Source: Deinococcus sp. LM3 (lineage in GTDB: Bacteria; Deinococcota; Deinococci; Deinococcales; Deinococcaceae). Taken from it: a stretch of 64,000 nucleotides of DNA. Positions 19,003-26,878 of this stretch are shown one piece after another; position 1 is the stretch's first letter; every line of letters starts with the position of its first letter. A model generated the notes under the pieces. It did no database searches and was not told where the DNA came from. It was given only the letters and a program-made list of their open reading frames with translations. The stretch is from positions 98,266-162,265 of the forward strand of contig NZ_MUFV01000005.1 of assembly GCF_002017875.1 (NCBI RefSeq), given 5' to 3'. A program made the position numbers and the translations under genes.

Positions 19003-19487
19003 TGCCGGACGCAGCGCCCCGCCCCACTGTGCGGTTGGTGACCGACGGCGCCTGCTCCGGGAACCCGGGCCCCGGCGGGTGGGCCTGCATCCTGTCGATG
19101 GGCGAGCACGTCAAGGAACTCAGTGGGGGAGAGGCGCAGACCACCAACAACCGCATGGAACTCACCGCCCTGCTCGAAGGCCTGCAGGCTCTGAGAAAGC
19201 CCTGCGCCGTGCACGTGGTCAGTGATTCCCGCTACGTCATTGACGCCTTTGAAAAAGATTGGCTGAGCAGCTGGCAGCGCAAGAACTGGAAGAGCGTCAA
19301 GAACTCGGATCTCTGGCAGGCGCTGACCCAGGCGGCGCGGGGGCACACCCTGACCTTCGAGTGGGTGCAGGGGCACGCGGGGCACCCGGAGAACGAACGT
19401 GCCGATCAGCTGGCCGTGCAGGCCCGGAATGCGGCCGCCAGATTGCCCAGAGAGGTCCGGGAAGGCCCGGTGGGCGGCCTGTTCTGA
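19002..19487 (+). CDS. rnhA: Ribonuclease HI
   Basis: 161 residues from the ATG at 19002, which overlaps the upstream stop. All RNase HI landmarks are present: TDGACSGNPGPGGWA (first Asp), NNRMELTAL (Glu), VSDSRYVIDAF (second Asp), the basic handle WQRKNWKSVKNSDLW, and GHAGHPENERADQLA (last Asp). It degrades the RNA strand of RNA-DNA hybrids, for example R-loops and primers. It ends 11 bases before the 3' end of the convergent gene that the Tn3 element disrupted. Confidence 0.95.
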   Translation: MPDAAPRPTVRLVTDGACSGNPGPGGWACILSMGEHVKELSGGEAQTTNNRMELTALLEGLQALRKPCAVHVVSDSRYVIDAFEKDWLSSWQRKNWKSVKNSDLWQALTQAARGHTLTFEWVQGHAGHPENERADQLAVQARNAAARLPREVREGPVGGLF

Positions 19488-19497
19488 GCGGTGGTTG

Positions 19498-19590
19498 TCA
19501 CGGTTTGCGCTGGAAGGCCCGGCCACCAGCGGCATGCACCGGGACCAGGGCGGCCCCCCCAGGGCCCCGCACGGCCAGCTCTCCCACACA
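19498..19590 (-). pseudogene. Severed 3' end of the nuclease/NADAR gene
   Basis: If the Tn3 element and one copy of its ACACA duplication are removed, the minus-strand frame of the gene at 26.9-28.4 kb continues without a stop through this stretch to a TGA at 19498-19500. About 29 codons would be added (…ELAVRGPGG… to …AFQRKP), with third positions mostly G or C as in the neighbours. This stretch is therefore the cut-off tail of that gene. Joining the two pieces is inference, but both the frame and the target duplication fit. Confidence 0.65.
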
Positions 19591-19639
19591 GGGCTTAACC
19601 TAGCGAAGGACAAAAATTTGTCCAACTCGCCTGTACCCG

Positions 19640-22585
19640 CTAGACCCTGAGTGGCAGCCGCTCATGCATATTCAGCGTGAAGGTGCCGTAGGGATTGATG
19701 TGCTGCCACTTCAGTGGGGTCAAGGCCCGCAGGTCCGCCCCGGTCAACTGCCCCTGCCACTCCGGCTCTGACAGCACCTGCTGCATCATCAGCGTATTGA
19801 CGTAGACCAGGCTGACCTGGAGCAGGTGCAGGCCCAGCATCTGGATTTCCTGCTCCTCGATGCGGTTGCTGGTGAACTCGCCACCCTTGCCGTACAGGAT
19901 GAAGTCGTTGGCGCTGTTCCACGACTCGATCACCTGCAAGCCCTCGTGGATCTCGCGGCGCAGGCTCTCTTGGCGCAGATAGTCGCACAGGAAAGCGGTT
20001 TTCACCGCTTTCCCCAACTCAGCCAGCGCCCGGTACGTCGGGTGCTGCACGTTCTGGCGGGTAAAGCGCCGCAGGATGCTCTCGGCATCCGCCGTCCCCA
20101 GCCGCAGGGCGGTGGCGAGCTTGATCATCTCATCGTATTGCTGCTCGATCAGCTCCCACTGGATCGGGCGGGTCAGGATCGCTTGCAGGTGGACGTATTT
20201 TTCTGGCTCGCCCTTATTGGGGCGGTACAGCTTCTGGTGCTTGATGTTCTTCAGACGCGGCAGAAGCTGAAAGCCGAGTAGCTGACAGAATGCGAAGCCC
20301 ACCTCGCTCTGGCCGTGGGTGTCTACGTAATTCTTGTCCACCGCCATCTCGGTGTCGTGCCGAAGCACGCCCTCGATCATGGCGGCCACCTCGCTGCTGG
20401 AACAGCTTTTGAGCTGGCTGTAAATGCACACCGAATGCTGCTCGACGTGCCAGTACACCATCACGCCGGGACCGCCGTAGCGGGCGTGCCACTCGGTCAT
20501 CAGGTTCTGGTCCCAGGCCCCGAACTTCTTGCTGTCCGAGGCGCAGGCGGTGGTGGCCTCGCCCCACAGCGTGGCGTCCCTAGCCTGAAAGATGGCGTTG
20601 CACACGCGGCTGATCGCTGCCCGGAGGTGTTCCTTGTGGACGTAGCGACGACGGATGTACTGGAGGTCAGCGAAGCTGTCCTCCCCGCCCCCACTGCACA
20701 TCCGCTTCAGGCCCGCGTTGGTGCCGATGCCGTGCAGACACAGCAGCAATCGGCGCTGCACCACCTCACGGCTCAGCACCTCACGGGCTGCCACCGAATG
20801 GAAGGCGGTGGTGAACCCGGTCCGCAGTTCCGTTTCTTTCAGGACATCCAGCAGGTTGGTCATCGGCCAGCGCTGTACCAGCGCCGCGGCCAGCCGGGTG
20901 ATGTTCTGCGGTTCGGGGAGGGCGGCCAGCGGCGAGATTGACAGCCGCCCCTTCCCCTTCTTCGACGTGACCAGCTTGACTCTGGCGTTGGTGGGAAGAT
21001 CGGTGTTCAGTGCGTCCAGCGCGGTTTCCATGTGGGTGCGAAGCTGACGGGTAAACGTCTGAGCTTCACCCGGTTGGGCCAGGGCCGAGTAGTACTCGGC
21101 CCGTTTCTGCTCGAAGTCGCCGGGAAGGTCCTCATCGGGATTGCGGAAACGCCCGGCTCCCTCGACCCAGACCTCCTTGCAGCGGATCTTGTCACGCAGC
21201 GTGGTCAGGACGCACATCTCGTAGGTGACGCGGTTGACCTTGCGCCCCTCGACGTCATCGAGGACCAGGGCCTGCCAGTCGTCCTTGACGACACCACCCA
21301 GCGGCACGTCCTCGTTCAGGGGAAAGGTCAAGGTCCGGCGGTCCCGGTATTTCGCCAGCAGCTCCAGCGCCCGCATGATGGGCCGGTGGCGGTCGTTATT
21401 GCAGCGGAAGGTCAGGGCGTCCAGCAGCAACGAGATGGCCCGGCGATAATGGTGGCCGTAGGAATTGCGCGTAACCAGGCGCACCTGGCGGTCATAGTTG
21501 CCCTCGGCCTCCATCTCGCGGATCAGGTCATCGAGAACCGGCTCCGGCACCACCGGATAGATCACTTCCCGTACTGCTCCTTCCGGCTGAGCGCGGGCGG
21601 CCTTCGCCAGCTTGAACAGCAGCGCACTCTTGCCCCTGACCCGCCGGAGTTGCCGCAGCAACTCCGCCTCCACCTTGCTCTCGGCGTGGGTGCCGATGTG
21701 GTGGGCCACCCGGATGAGCAGTTCCACCAGGTCATCGGTGACTTCGGTCTGGCGTTGCCAGCACAGCGCGGCCAGCAGGACATGGCGCAAGGGGGCGGGA
21801 TGGCGTCGCAATTCGCGGGGCGGTTCGCTGGCCGCCCGGCGACGGTACTGCCCGACGACTCTGGGCGGAACGCCAGTGAAAACCTCGGAAGTCAGCCCCA
21901 GGGCGCGCAATTCGTCGAGCTTGGCGAGTTCTTCGAGGACGGTGTCCACCTTGACCCGCCCGGCGGTGTCCTTGAGCGCGGCCAGCGTGGAGCGGATGAC
22001 CAGAAGGGGTTGCAGGTCATCTGCCGCCGCGTCAGTGCTGATCAAAGCGTCCAAGGACTGACAGGACTGGGGCTTGAGGCGAGCCTGAATGCCTTGCAAC
22101 CAGCGGGCTTCCTGCCTGTTCACGGCAGCGCGCAGGCAACGTCCCAGGCGTTCCGCCGTGGGCGGAACGAGGCGCTCTCCCCGCAAAAACTCTCGTCCCT
22201 GCTGTTTCAAGGTTTCCGAGTCTGAATTGAGATCGGCGATCAGAGGCATGAGATGGGCGATCAACGCGGTTTCATCCAGCCCCCGAAAGGCCCGGAAGCC
22301 ACAGAAGTGTGCCACCTCATCGCGGTAACGCCGAGCGGTTCGGGTGGACCAGTCCACCTCCGCCCAGCATGCCGGGGAGACCGCAAGCTGCTGGGCCAGG
22401 AAATCGACGACCACACCGGGCACCCCTTGGGGATGGTCCAGAAACTCGCCCTGGAGCTGAAAGGTCTTGAGCAGCGCAGCCAGACTTAGCGAGGCCGCCT
22501 CGCCCTTGAAGCCCAGGAACGCCCGTTCTGGATGGGTCAGGGTGAACTGCCCAGCCAGCTCTTCGGGGGACCAGTCGTGTTTCAC
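19640..22585 (-). CDS. tnpA: Tn3-family transposase
   Basis: 981 residues from GTG 22585, the usual length for Tn3 transposases. The frame is open further upstream, but that part lies inside tnpR. The diagnostic C-terminal half is intact: CASDSKKFGAWDQN (first catalytic Asp), GGPGVMVYWHVEQHSVCIYS, CSSSEVAAMIEGVLRHDTEM, YVDTHGQSEVGFAFCQLLGF (second Asp), LLPRLKNI, and WELIEQQYDEMIKLATALR (catalytic Glu). The stop lies 10 bases inside the left terminal repeat. It catalyses replicative transposition through a cointegrate. It appears functional. Confidence 0.96.
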   Translation of the reverse strand: MKHDWSPEELAGQFTLTHPERAFLGFKGEAASLSLAALLKTFQLQGEFLDHPQGVPGVVVDFLAQQLAVSPACWAEVDWSTRTARRYRDEVAHFCGFRAFRGLDETALIAHLMPLIADLNSDSETLKQQGREFLRGERLVPPTAERLGRCLRAAVNRQEARWLQGIQARLKPQSCQSLDALISTDAAADDLQPLLVIRSTLAALKDTAGRVKVDTVLEELAKLDELRALGLTSEVFTGVPPRVVGQYRRRAASEPPRELRRHPAPLRHVLLAALCWQRQTEVTDDLVELLIRVAHHIGTHAESKVEAELLRQLRRVRGKSALLFKLAKAARAQPEGAVREVIYPVVPEPVLDDLIREMEAEGNYDRQVRLVTRNSYGHHYRRAISLLLDALTFRCNNDRHRPIMRALELLAKYRDRRTLTFPLNEDVPLGGVVKDDWQALVLDDVEGRKVNRVTYEMCVLTTLRDKIRCKEVWVEGAGRFRNPDEDLPGDFEQKRAEYYSALAQPGEAQTFTRQLRTHMETALDALNTDLPTNARVKLVTSKKGKGRLSISPLAALPEPQNITRLAAALVQRWPMTNLLDVLKETELRTGFTTAFHSVAAREVLSREVVQRRLLLCLHGIGTNAGLKRMCSGGGEDSFADLQYIRRRYVHKEHLRAAISRVCNAIFQARDATLWGEATTACASDSKKFGAWDQNLMTEWHARYGGPGVMVYWHVEQHSVCIYSQLKSCSSSEVAAMIEGVLRHDTEMAVDKNYVDTHGQSEVGFAFCQLLGFQLLPRLKNIKHQKLYRPNKGEPEKYVHLQAILTRPIQWELIEQQYDEMIKLATALRLGTADAESILRRFTRQNVQHPTYRALAELGKAVKTAFLCDYLRQESLRREIHEGLQVIESWNSANDFILYGKGGEFTSNRIEEQEIQMLGLHLLQVSLVYVNTLMMQQVLSEPEWQGQLTGADLRALTPLKWQHINPYGTFTLNMHERLPLRV

Positions 22586-22592
22586 GCGCCAG

Positions 22593-23144
22593 CTAACGCC
22601 GGAGCAGTCGGGTGATGGTGCTGGGATGGACCCCGAATAGGCGGGCACACTGCGCCGCTGTCCGCCGCCCGGACCCCACCGACTCGCGGATGTCCTGTTC
22701 CTGATGGGGCAAGAGCTTGCGTTTGCGGCCTCCAACACGCCCTTCCAGCCGGGCCTGTTCCAGGCCCGCGCGGGTTCGTTCCCGGATCATGGCCCGCTCG
22801 AACTCCGCGAAGGCCCCCACCATCTGCATCATCATTCGGCCCGCCGGGGTGGTGGTGTCGATGGCCTCCGTCAAGCTGCGAAAGCCTACGCCCCGATCTC
22901 CCAGCAGCTCCATCAGGTGAAGCAGGTCCTTGAGGCTGCGGCTGAGTCGGTCCAGCTTCCAGACGATGACCACATCCCCTTCTCTGAGCTGGTCGAGCAT
23001 CTTGTGGAGTTCGGGCCGGTCCCAGCGGCCCCCCGAAGCGTGTTCGGTGAACACGCGCTCAGCCCCACCGTCCTTCAGCGCCCGCAGTTGCGCGGCGGTG
23101 TCCTGTTCGTGTTGCTTGCTGACGCGGGCATAGCCAATCTGCAT
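22593..23144 (-). CDS. tnpR: Serine resolvase
   Basis: A serine recombinase of 183 residues from ATG 23144; the longer frame to 23177 lacks the conserved start. MQIGYARVS carries the nucleophile Ser9, followed by the catalytic-domain motifs VIVWKLDRLSRSLKDLL, GVGFRSLTEAIDT and GRMMMQMVGAFAEFERAMI, and a C-terminal Hin-type helix-turn-helix (GSGRRTAAQCARLFGVHPST). It resolves Tn3 cointegrates at the res site. It ends seven bases before tnpA begins; the two are likely one transcript. Confidence 0.94.
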   Translation of the reverse strand: MQIGYARVSKQHEQDTAAQLRALKDGGAERVFTEHASGGRWDRPELHKMLDQLREGDVVIVWKLDRLSRSLKDLLHLMELLGDRGVGFRSLTEAIDTTTPAGRMMMQMVGAFAEFERAMIRERTRAGLEQARLEGRVGGRKRKLLPHQEQDIRESVGSGRRTAAQCARLFGVHPSTITRLLRR

Positions 23145-23157
23145 GGGGCCTCCAGGG

Positions 23158-23267
23158 TTGCGAAAACAGGTTGCCAATTCAGCTCATTGTGCAACATAGT
23201 TTCGCAATGTGGGAAGTAGCCTGCCATCAGATGGTCCAAGACATTGCACAGACGCTCGTTTGTGCAA
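23158..23267. promoter_or_regulatory. Probable res site
   Basis: The 110 bases upstream of tnpR hold nested inverted repeats: TTGCGAAA (23158) with TTTCGCAA (23200), TTGTGCAA (23187), and TTGCACA (23244) with TGTGCAA (23261). Several dyads directly upstream of a resolvase gene is the layout of Tn3 res sites, which also carry the tnpR promoter. Sub-site limits cannot be fixed by eye. Confidence 0.6.
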
Positions 23268-23401
23268 GCTTAGGCTACATGGCGACCCGCTGAAGGATGC
23301 CGCAAATCTGCAACTCTGGGGAGGATATTTTTTCTATCCTGGGACCGGGAGGAGGCCTTGCCACATTTCGCCTCCCTCGACTTGTCAACTCAGGAGGGTG
23401 T

Positions 23402-23941
23402 ATGAAAAGAGTTAGCCTTTTGGTCATCACGCTGCTGCTTGCTGGATGTGGTCAGACAGATCTTGCCCCGACTGTGCGAGAGAGCGACTCATCGAGCGCC
23501 GTCACCGATTCTCGCCCAGAAGGGCCGACTTTTGCTGCACAGGACACACTAAAGTCTGGCGGCGATCTCACAGCATAGGACGTCACTGGTTGCACGAAGG
23601 AGGTTTCAAACCCTCACCAATCGGGCCACAATAACGCCGAGATCATCACCAAGGGGCAGTTAACCTGTGGGCCTACTAATCAGGATTTACGTGCGTACAT
23701 TACCGTTTACATGTGGCACTCTAGTGGGGCACTCTATCGTAAAAGCTCTACACAGATTCTTAATTTAAGCCGGTATAATCTGACCAAGTCTCCGTGGAGT
23801 TCTAATGTTGCTGCTGGACCCTGTGTGCCTGGATACTACTACGGCAGTATCAATGTAAAATACACTAATTTCAGTGGCGGTATCGTCAGCTATTCACCTG
23901 ATCTCTATACTGGCACTATCTACGAGGACTGCATCTACTGA
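23402..23941 (+). pseudogene. Secreted lipoprotein gene with an in-frame TAG
   Basis: ATG 23402 follows a strong AGGAGG. The product starts with a lipoprotein signal (MKRVSLLVITLLLAGCG; lipobox LAGC). The frame meets TAG at 23576-23578 after 58 codons, then continues in the same frame for 121 codons to the stop at 23939-23941. The second part looks like a secreted beta-rich domain with four cysteines (TGCTKEV, QLTCGP, AAGPCVPGYYYG, YEDCIY). One substitution (for example CAG to TAG) would explain the break. The codon use is AT-richer than the backbone. No family recognised. Confidence 0.7.
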
Positions 23942-23954
23942 ACGCTTAGAGGAT

Positions 23955-23987
23955 AACGGGCTTAGCAAATCCTTGCTAAGCCCGTTT
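23955..23987. terminator. Bidirectional terminator
   Basis: Perfect 14-base stem AACGGGCTTAGCAA / TTGCTAAGCCCGTT with a short loop, followed by T/A-rich sequence on both sides. It sits between two convergent frames (ending 23941 and 23986), so it can serve both. Confidence 0.8.
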
Positions 23988-24609
23988 AAATAAATGTACA
24001 CTTAAATGCATTTACAATCATAACATCAACTCGCCTGCCAGTACTCTCGACGCGTCGGAAAAGTGTTAATCCGGAATCTCGATCAATAATATACTGACAA
24101 CTCAGGGAATTTTCCAGTAAATCATCTGACGTCGAACCGCGCAGAAGGGGCGGTACAGGTTGTGCTTGTACTTCAAAGGCTTGCCGTTCTAAGAATACGC
24201 AGTTCTCTACGCTGATCAGATAACATTGTGTAATTAGCTCTTTGGTTCTGCATATAACTTGATTCTGAAATCTAAAATTGGACAGGGTTGGCTGAAGGTA
24301 AGCGGGCGGAATATGCATTCCGATGAGTCCCTGACGTCTCTCAAGCTCCGCCACTTCCAATCGTGTGAATTCTTGCCCCTTTTGAGCGGTGTACACACCA
24401 TCTTTGATATCAACAACTGCCGCAACACCCTGAGGATCGTTTTCGGGAGAAATACTCAGATGGAAGCTGTGATTGCGATACCAAGACAACTGTGTCTGGC
24501 GTGGGGCTGGGGACAATTCTGGCTGCTCCTGCACCTGGCTATAGGACACGTCGCAGGAGAGGAGCTGGTGGGGACAGCGGTAAGCTGCGGTGAGAAAAGC
24601 CCAATCCAT
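23986..24609 (-). CDS. Hypothetical protein in Tn3 cargo
   Basis: 207 residues from ATG 24609. There is no signal peptide or membrane segment. Beta-strand-rich stretches (VAAVVDIKDGVYTAQKGQEF, NQVICRTKELITQCYLISV) and scattered cysteines are visible, with no motif I can name. The AT-rich codon use is unlike the replicon backbone, consistent with transposon cargo. It faces the broken lipoprotein gene across a shared terminator, so the two could have been a functional pair; this is speculation. Confidence 0.55.
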   Translation of the reverse strand: MDWAFLTAAYRCPHQLLSCDVSYSQVQEQPELSPAPRQTQLSWYRNHSFHLSISPENDPQGVAAVVDIKDGVYTAQKGQEFTRLEVAELERRQGLIGMHIPPAYLQPTLSNFRFQNQVICRTKELITQCYLISVENCVFLERQAFEVQAQPVPPLLRGSTSDDLLENSLSCQYIIDRDSGLTLFRRVESTGRRVDVMIVNAFKCTFI

Positions 24610-24720
24610 AGCTGATTATCGCAATAATGCGTTGAGTTCCGAAAGAGGGGCAAGCAATACCAGCGGGGGAGCGGGGACTTCCTAAACGCGTGTCACCCAG
24701 TGCCAAGATTCAACACATTA

Positions 24721-25787
24721 TTGATTCCTGCGTTGGAGCGTAACGAGAGGGGTAGGATGAGGGCATGCTGCCAGCCTGGCAACCCACCCGGTGGACCCGC
24801 GAACAGATGGAAGAACGGCGACTGTTCGCTGAACCGTATCTCCGCGCAGGGGAGCTGAGCTCCACCCAGATCGCCGAACGGTGCGGCGTCAGCAGCAGTG
24901 CCGTTCGACGATGGCGACAACGTCTGCGCACGCAGGGCTCTCTTGAAGCCACCATTGCTCCAGGCCGCACACCACGACTGACGGACGCTCAGAGCGCCCA
25001 GATCATGACGATCCTCAGCGCGGGGCCGGGCCCCGCGCAGGCCCCGAATGCCCGCTGGACGTGCCCACAGGTGCGCGAGCTGATCGGCCAGACCTACGAC
25101 GTGTGGTACGACGTCGATCACCTCAGTCGGCTCTTACGGCAGTGGGGATTCACACCACAGAAACCGATGAGGCGGGCACGAGAACAGGATCAGGAGGCCC
25201 TCGTCAGCTGGGTGGACACCACGGTGCCCGAGTTGGAAAAAAAAAGTTGAGGCCGGAGAAACACTCGTCTTCATCGATGAGGTGGGCTTCAGCTTGAAGC
25301 CCACCGTGACCCGCACCTGGGCCCCCTGTGGTCAGACGCCCGTGTTGGTATCCAAGCACCGCTGGGACAGCGTGTCGACGATTGGAGCGATCGCCACGAC
25401 GGGACAGTTTCTGCAACACACGCATCCAGCATCGATCAACGGCGCACACGTCCTGGCGTTTCTGTCGCATCTGTTGCGTCACATTTCTGGATCGATCACG
25501 GTACTGCTCGATAACGCCCGCATTCACAAGACGAAGGCGCTGGGCGCCTTCGTTGCAGCTGAACCTCGATTGTCGGTGGTGTACTTCCCGCCATACGCGC
25601 CTGAACTGAATCCGATTGAGCCGGTGTGGGCGTACGTGAAGCAGCATATCCTCGCGAACTTCTGCCCGTCAGATCTTCAGACGTTGAAGGCCCGATTGCC
25701 AGTGGCGTGGCGGAAAGTGCGAGCGGCTGAGCTTCCAAGGCGCCTCCTGCATGGAGCTCGGCTGTGACCCAGTTGCGCAGGAATCAA
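24721..25787 (+). mobile_element. IS630-family insertion sequence nested in Tn3
   Basis: Inverted ends TTGATTCCTGCG (24721) and CGCAGGAATCAA (ending 25787) are flanked by TA on both sides (24719-24720, 25788-25789), the TA duplication typical of IS630 elements. At 1,067 bp with one transposase in two frames it has the expected size. It lies inside the Tn3 cargo and so arrived with or after it. Confidence 0.88.
24765..25767 (+). CDS. IS630-family transposase, two frames
   Basis: The first frame (24765-25250, 161 residues) holds helix-turn-helix DNA-binding segments (LSSTQIAERCGVSSSAVRRW). The second (coding from about 25249, ending 25767) holds the DDE catalytic core: VFIDEVGFSL, ITVLLDNARIH and PELNPIEPVWAYVKQ. 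The frames meet at a run of nine A's (25237-25245); removing one A fuses them into a single protein. Expression could use slippage at this run, as some IS630-type elements do, or the run may be a mutation. All three catalytic acids are present. Confidence 0.85.
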
Positions 25788-25871
25788 TAAGTTATTTACG
25801 ACTGGGATTGTAATTTAGGTTACTATAGTAATCCATCGTTCTTATTCTCAGGTCACCCCGAAACCTCCGTT

Positions 25872-26297
25872 GTGGATCTCCCCAAGCTCGGTGCTCAGCA
25901 ACTTGGGGTGGGAGTGCCACGAATTGCCGAGGAAGTAAACGGCATCGTTGCGGGTCGTCTGGACGCCTGGTCACGAGCCAGTATTAGCTGCGTCGATGCC
26001 AGCCCATTTGACGGCATTGATGCTCGAGCAACCGTCACCCACAGCATCTCCGTCGTTGGCCCAAACAACCGTACCTTCGGTCCGTACACTTCTACGACTG
26101 GCACCGGGTATGGCTTCGCTCAGACAGCACGCAAGTTTATGGGCGGAAACACCACAGCGACCGGACGCTACGCATTCGCGTACTTTCTCGAGGCGTCCTG
26201 TGATGGCGCACAAACTTTCGGTCGAGGCGAGAGTATCTGGAGCGTAGCCGCCAACCGCGCTAGCGTCGTGCAGCCCCTCGTGCTTCAACCTTATTGA
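25872..26297 (+). CDS. Hypothetical protein, possibly 5'-truncated
   Basis: 141 residues from GTG 25872. The frame is open upstream to just after the IS630 end without another start codon, and there is no clear RBS, so the 5' end may have been lost. Composition is Ser/Thr/Gly-rich with two cysteines and strand-rich segments (ARATVTHSISVVGPNNRTFG), suggesting a secreted beta protein. A strong terminator follows at 26310. No family recognised. Confidence 0.45.
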   Translation: MDLPKLGAQQLGVGVPRIAEEVNGIVAGRLDAWSRASISCVDASPFDGIDARATVTHSISVVGPNNRTFGPYTSTTGTGYGFAQTARKFMGGNTTATGRYAFAYFLEASCDGAQTFGRGESIWSVAANRASVVQPLVLQPY

Positions 26298-26309
26298 GAT
26301 GCTTGTAGG

Positions 26310-26337
26310 AACAGAGGTGCCTCATGGCACCTCTGTT
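26310..26337 (+). terminator. Rho-independent-like terminator
   Basis: Perfect 12-base stem AACAGAGGTGCC / GGCACCTCTGTT with a TCAT loop, followed by a T-containing tail, 13 bases after the stop of the preceding frame. Confidence 0.7.
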
Positions 26338-26772
26338 ATGGTTTTGCCTATGGGGATTGATGTGAAGGCGTTGATGGATCTACTTGCTGTTGCTAGTGGA
26401 CTTGGAGGTGATCTGTGCGTCGCATCCGCCGCGTCCGATTTCAACTGCCCCGCACCACTTCCCCAAGCCGCACTTGCGCATTTTCAGGGAGCTTACTCGA
26501 CCCAAACAGTCAACGAGTCATACCAAGCAATCGTGTTATTGGGGACGAATGATCCGAGTGTCATAGCCGACCCAGGGGCATTTGCAACCTGTGGATGGCA
26601 ACCGTTGTCTCAGCTCAAGCAAGCACCAGCAAGTCCGGTTTTGGCGTACTGTCATCCGGCATATCAGTTGGTCTTACGCATCAATGTAGGCATCCCGGGT
26701 GAAGACCCCTCCTGGTGGCGCATCGATGGTGCCCTCACCTATGTCCGCTTGGTGACGTGGCGCTCAAGGTGA
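26338..26772 (+). CDS. Small hypothetical protein at the right end of Tn3
   Basis: The frame is open from 26299, but that start lies under the terminator stem; ATG 26338 or 26353 is more credible, giving about 140 residues. Several cysteines and a tryptophan-rich end (DPSWWRIDGALTYVRLVTW) are visible. No motif recognised and no good RBS, so this could be non-coding. Confidence 0.35.
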   Translation: MVLPMGIDVKALMDLLAVASGLGGDLCVASAASDFNCPAPLPQAALAHFQGAYSTQTVNESYQAIVLLGTNDPSVIADPGAFATCGWQPLSQLKQAPASPVLAYCHPAYQLVLRINVGIPGEDPSWWRIDGALTYVRLVTWRSR

Positions 26773-26878
26773 AGTTCGCAGCTAAAACCTAATCTCAGGG
26801 GCAGCGATGCCGTCGATTGGAGGACTCCCGGGCTCCACTCTGGAGACTTCAACGACTTGGCCAAAATATTGGCTTTCG

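Noticed and set aside
20315..22225. Several long plus-strand frames opposite tnpA
   Set aside because: Shadows of the transposase gene, with no motifs of their own.
22586..22738. N-terminal extension of tnpA
   Set aside because: It lies inside tnpR, and the typical Tn3 transposase N-terminus begins at GTG 22585.
23986..24609. Possibility that this cargo gene is an immunity protein for the facing secreted protein
   Set aside because: No toxin domain, membrane segments or known pair supports it; convergent position alone is not enough.
26299..26337. Upstream start for the last Tn3 cargo frame
   Set aside because: It overlaps a perfect terminator hairpin belonging to the preceding gene; a start at 26338 or later is more credible.
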